DNA of 64,000 nucleotides from JBFXAM01 sp050184295 (GTDB taxonomy: Bacteria; Planctomycetota; Phycisphaerae; UBA1845; Fen-1342). Positions 63,328 to 64,000 of this stretch are shown piece after piece. Under the pieces are notes generated by a model. The model did no database searches. It had not been told where the DNA came from and saw only the letters and a list, made by a program, of their open reading frames with translations. A program made the translations under genes and the position numbers. The DNA is taken from contig JBFXAM010000005.1 in the NCBI GenBank assembly GCA_050184295.1, positions 19,458 through 83,457 on the forward strand, read 5' to 3'. How positions within the stretch are numbered: the stretch's first letter is position 1; each line of letters opens with the position of its first letter.

Positions 63328-63428
63328 GAATGCGGAATGCTGAATGCAGAAGTCTGAATGACGAATGCTGAAGTGCAGTACGCGAAGCGGGAATGCGGCG
63401 CTCAACCGAGCGCTGTGTTCCCGCTTCG
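63328..63428 (+). terminator. GAATGC reiterations and terminator hairpin after groEL3
   Basis: 63328-63379 repeats gaatgcg/gaatgct/gaatgac units about six times. A hairpin follows: CGAAGCGGGAA (63383-63393) pairs perfectly with TTCCCGCTTCG (63418-63428), with a second short stem inside (GCGCT/AGCGC). It is the likely groEL3 terminator. The GAATGC units resemble the pilB-pilT repeat. Confidence 0.55.
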
Positions 63429-64000
63429 GCGATACAATGGCCGCGTAGCTTGGGTGCACTTAGGGGTAGGGCAGGTCGCGGCTGTTTGCGACCTGCCGCT
63501 CAACGCGCTGTGACGTCCGCCGGCGCTCGCGTGCCGCCGGGTGCCCGGCCGATGGCTGTTCGCATCGGCCGGGTCGTGAGGGCGGTCTTGAGCGCGCGCG
63601 AACGCGCGAACAACCCGCGAGCGGTCAACCGTGGAGCTCTACTCCGCCCTGCCGACGCGAACGGCCGTCGGCAGGGCACCCACGCTTTGATCCGAGTGCA
63701 TCAGACGGAGCCGTGCCGGCGGAATACCCAGCAGGTCGGACAGCAGGTAGCGTAGCGCTTCGTCGTGTGCGATCTGCCGGGTGCCGGGTGCCCGGCCGAT
63801 GGCTGTTCGCATCGGCCGGGTCTTGAGTGCGCGCGAGCGAGCGGCGTGCGGTGAACCGCGAAGCTCTACCCCGCCCTGCCGACGCGAACGGCCGTCGGCA
63901 GGGCACCCACGCGTTGATTCAAGTGCATCAGACGGAGATCTGCCGGCGGAACATCCAGCAGGTTGGACAGCAGGTAGGGCAGGTAGCGACCGGTATCTAC
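63429..64000. repeat. 247-bp tandem duplication with strong internal palindromes
   Basis: No supported gene. A segment beginning gtgcccggccgatggctgtt at 63541 recurs at 63788 and stays similar to about 63985. Each copy has two stems: CCCGGCCGAT/ATCGGCCGGG and GCCCTGCCGACG/CGTCGGCAGGGC. A related stem GCAGGTCGC/GCGACCTGC lies near 63473. A TACAAT box at 63433-63438 could be a -10 for a transcript to the right. The copies differ by substitutions, so the duplication is not recent. The array may continue past the window. Confidence 0.65.

Noticed and set aside
63393..63906. Short open frames in the terminal repeat region
   Set aside because: They are read from palindromic repeats on both strands and carry no domain or ribosome site.

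Overview
The window is high-GC bacterial DNA that looks like a planctomycete chromosome, probably from a poorly cultivated lineage. The signs are a large Ser/Thr kinase fused to WD40 propellers, a PEP-CTERM tail, DUF1573, DUF1028 and MuiA-type proteins, five secreted or membrane proteins ending in dockerin-like NxFDIDxFV modules, and several copies of groEL. No rRNA, tRNA, CRISPR array, phage or intact transposon was recognised. This placement is inferred from gene content only.

Layout. 1-6.2 kb (minus): a giant Cys-rich secreted protein running off the left edge, then a secreted PKD/beta-propeller protein. 6.8-12.6 kb (minus): a short GspE-like ATPase, a 2-hydroxyacid dehydrogenase, rlmN and a secreted M14 carboxypeptidase with dockerin. 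13-15.6 kb (plus): ilvE and a PEP-CTERM metalloprotease. 15.6-19.3 kb (minus): the kinase with 14 WD40 repeats. 19.6-27 kb (plus): DUF1573 protein, trpA, a tldD/pmbA-type pair and a SulP transporter. 27.1-28 kb (minus): DUF1963 protein, followed by a 1.3 kb non-coding region with REP-like palindromes. 29.3-39.6 kb (plus): groEL1, groES1, groEL2, dnaJ, grpE, an FmdB-like protein, pilB and pilT. 39.9-44.6 kb: M3 peptidase, Uma2 nuclease, two tandem zinc-ribbon membrane proteins and tpx. 44.8-54.2 kb: a large dockerin protein, groES2 plus a small unknown gene, a HAF/metalloprotease/dockerin protein and a MuiA-type protein. 54.2-58.2 kb (minus): HD-GYP protein and SppA. 58.4-63.3 kb (plus): DUF1028-dockerin protein, an ECF sigma factor, a putative zinc-finger anti-sigma factor carrying a dockerin, and groEL3. 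63.3-64 kb: non-coding repeats.

The most interesting signal concerns chaperonin control. groEL1 and groES2, about 19 kb apart, each have a textbook -24/-12 (sigma-54) promoter. Each also has a CTGTCA-N3-TGACAG-type inverted repeat about 120-140 bp upstream, where an enhancer-binding activator would sit. groEL3 has a weaker version of both elements. The groES1-groEL2-dnaJ-grpE cluster has neither. I infer two chaperonin sets: a general groES1-groEL2 set, and a dispersed sigma-54 set in which the orphan groES2 serves groEL1 and perhaps groEL3.

The second notable unit is at 59.9-61.2 kb. It is an ECF sigma factor followed by a membrane protein with an HxxxCxxC anti-sigma-like motif inside and a dockerin-like module outside, which could act as a surface-sensing switch. 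It sits next to the secreted dockerin protein at 58.4-59.8 kb.
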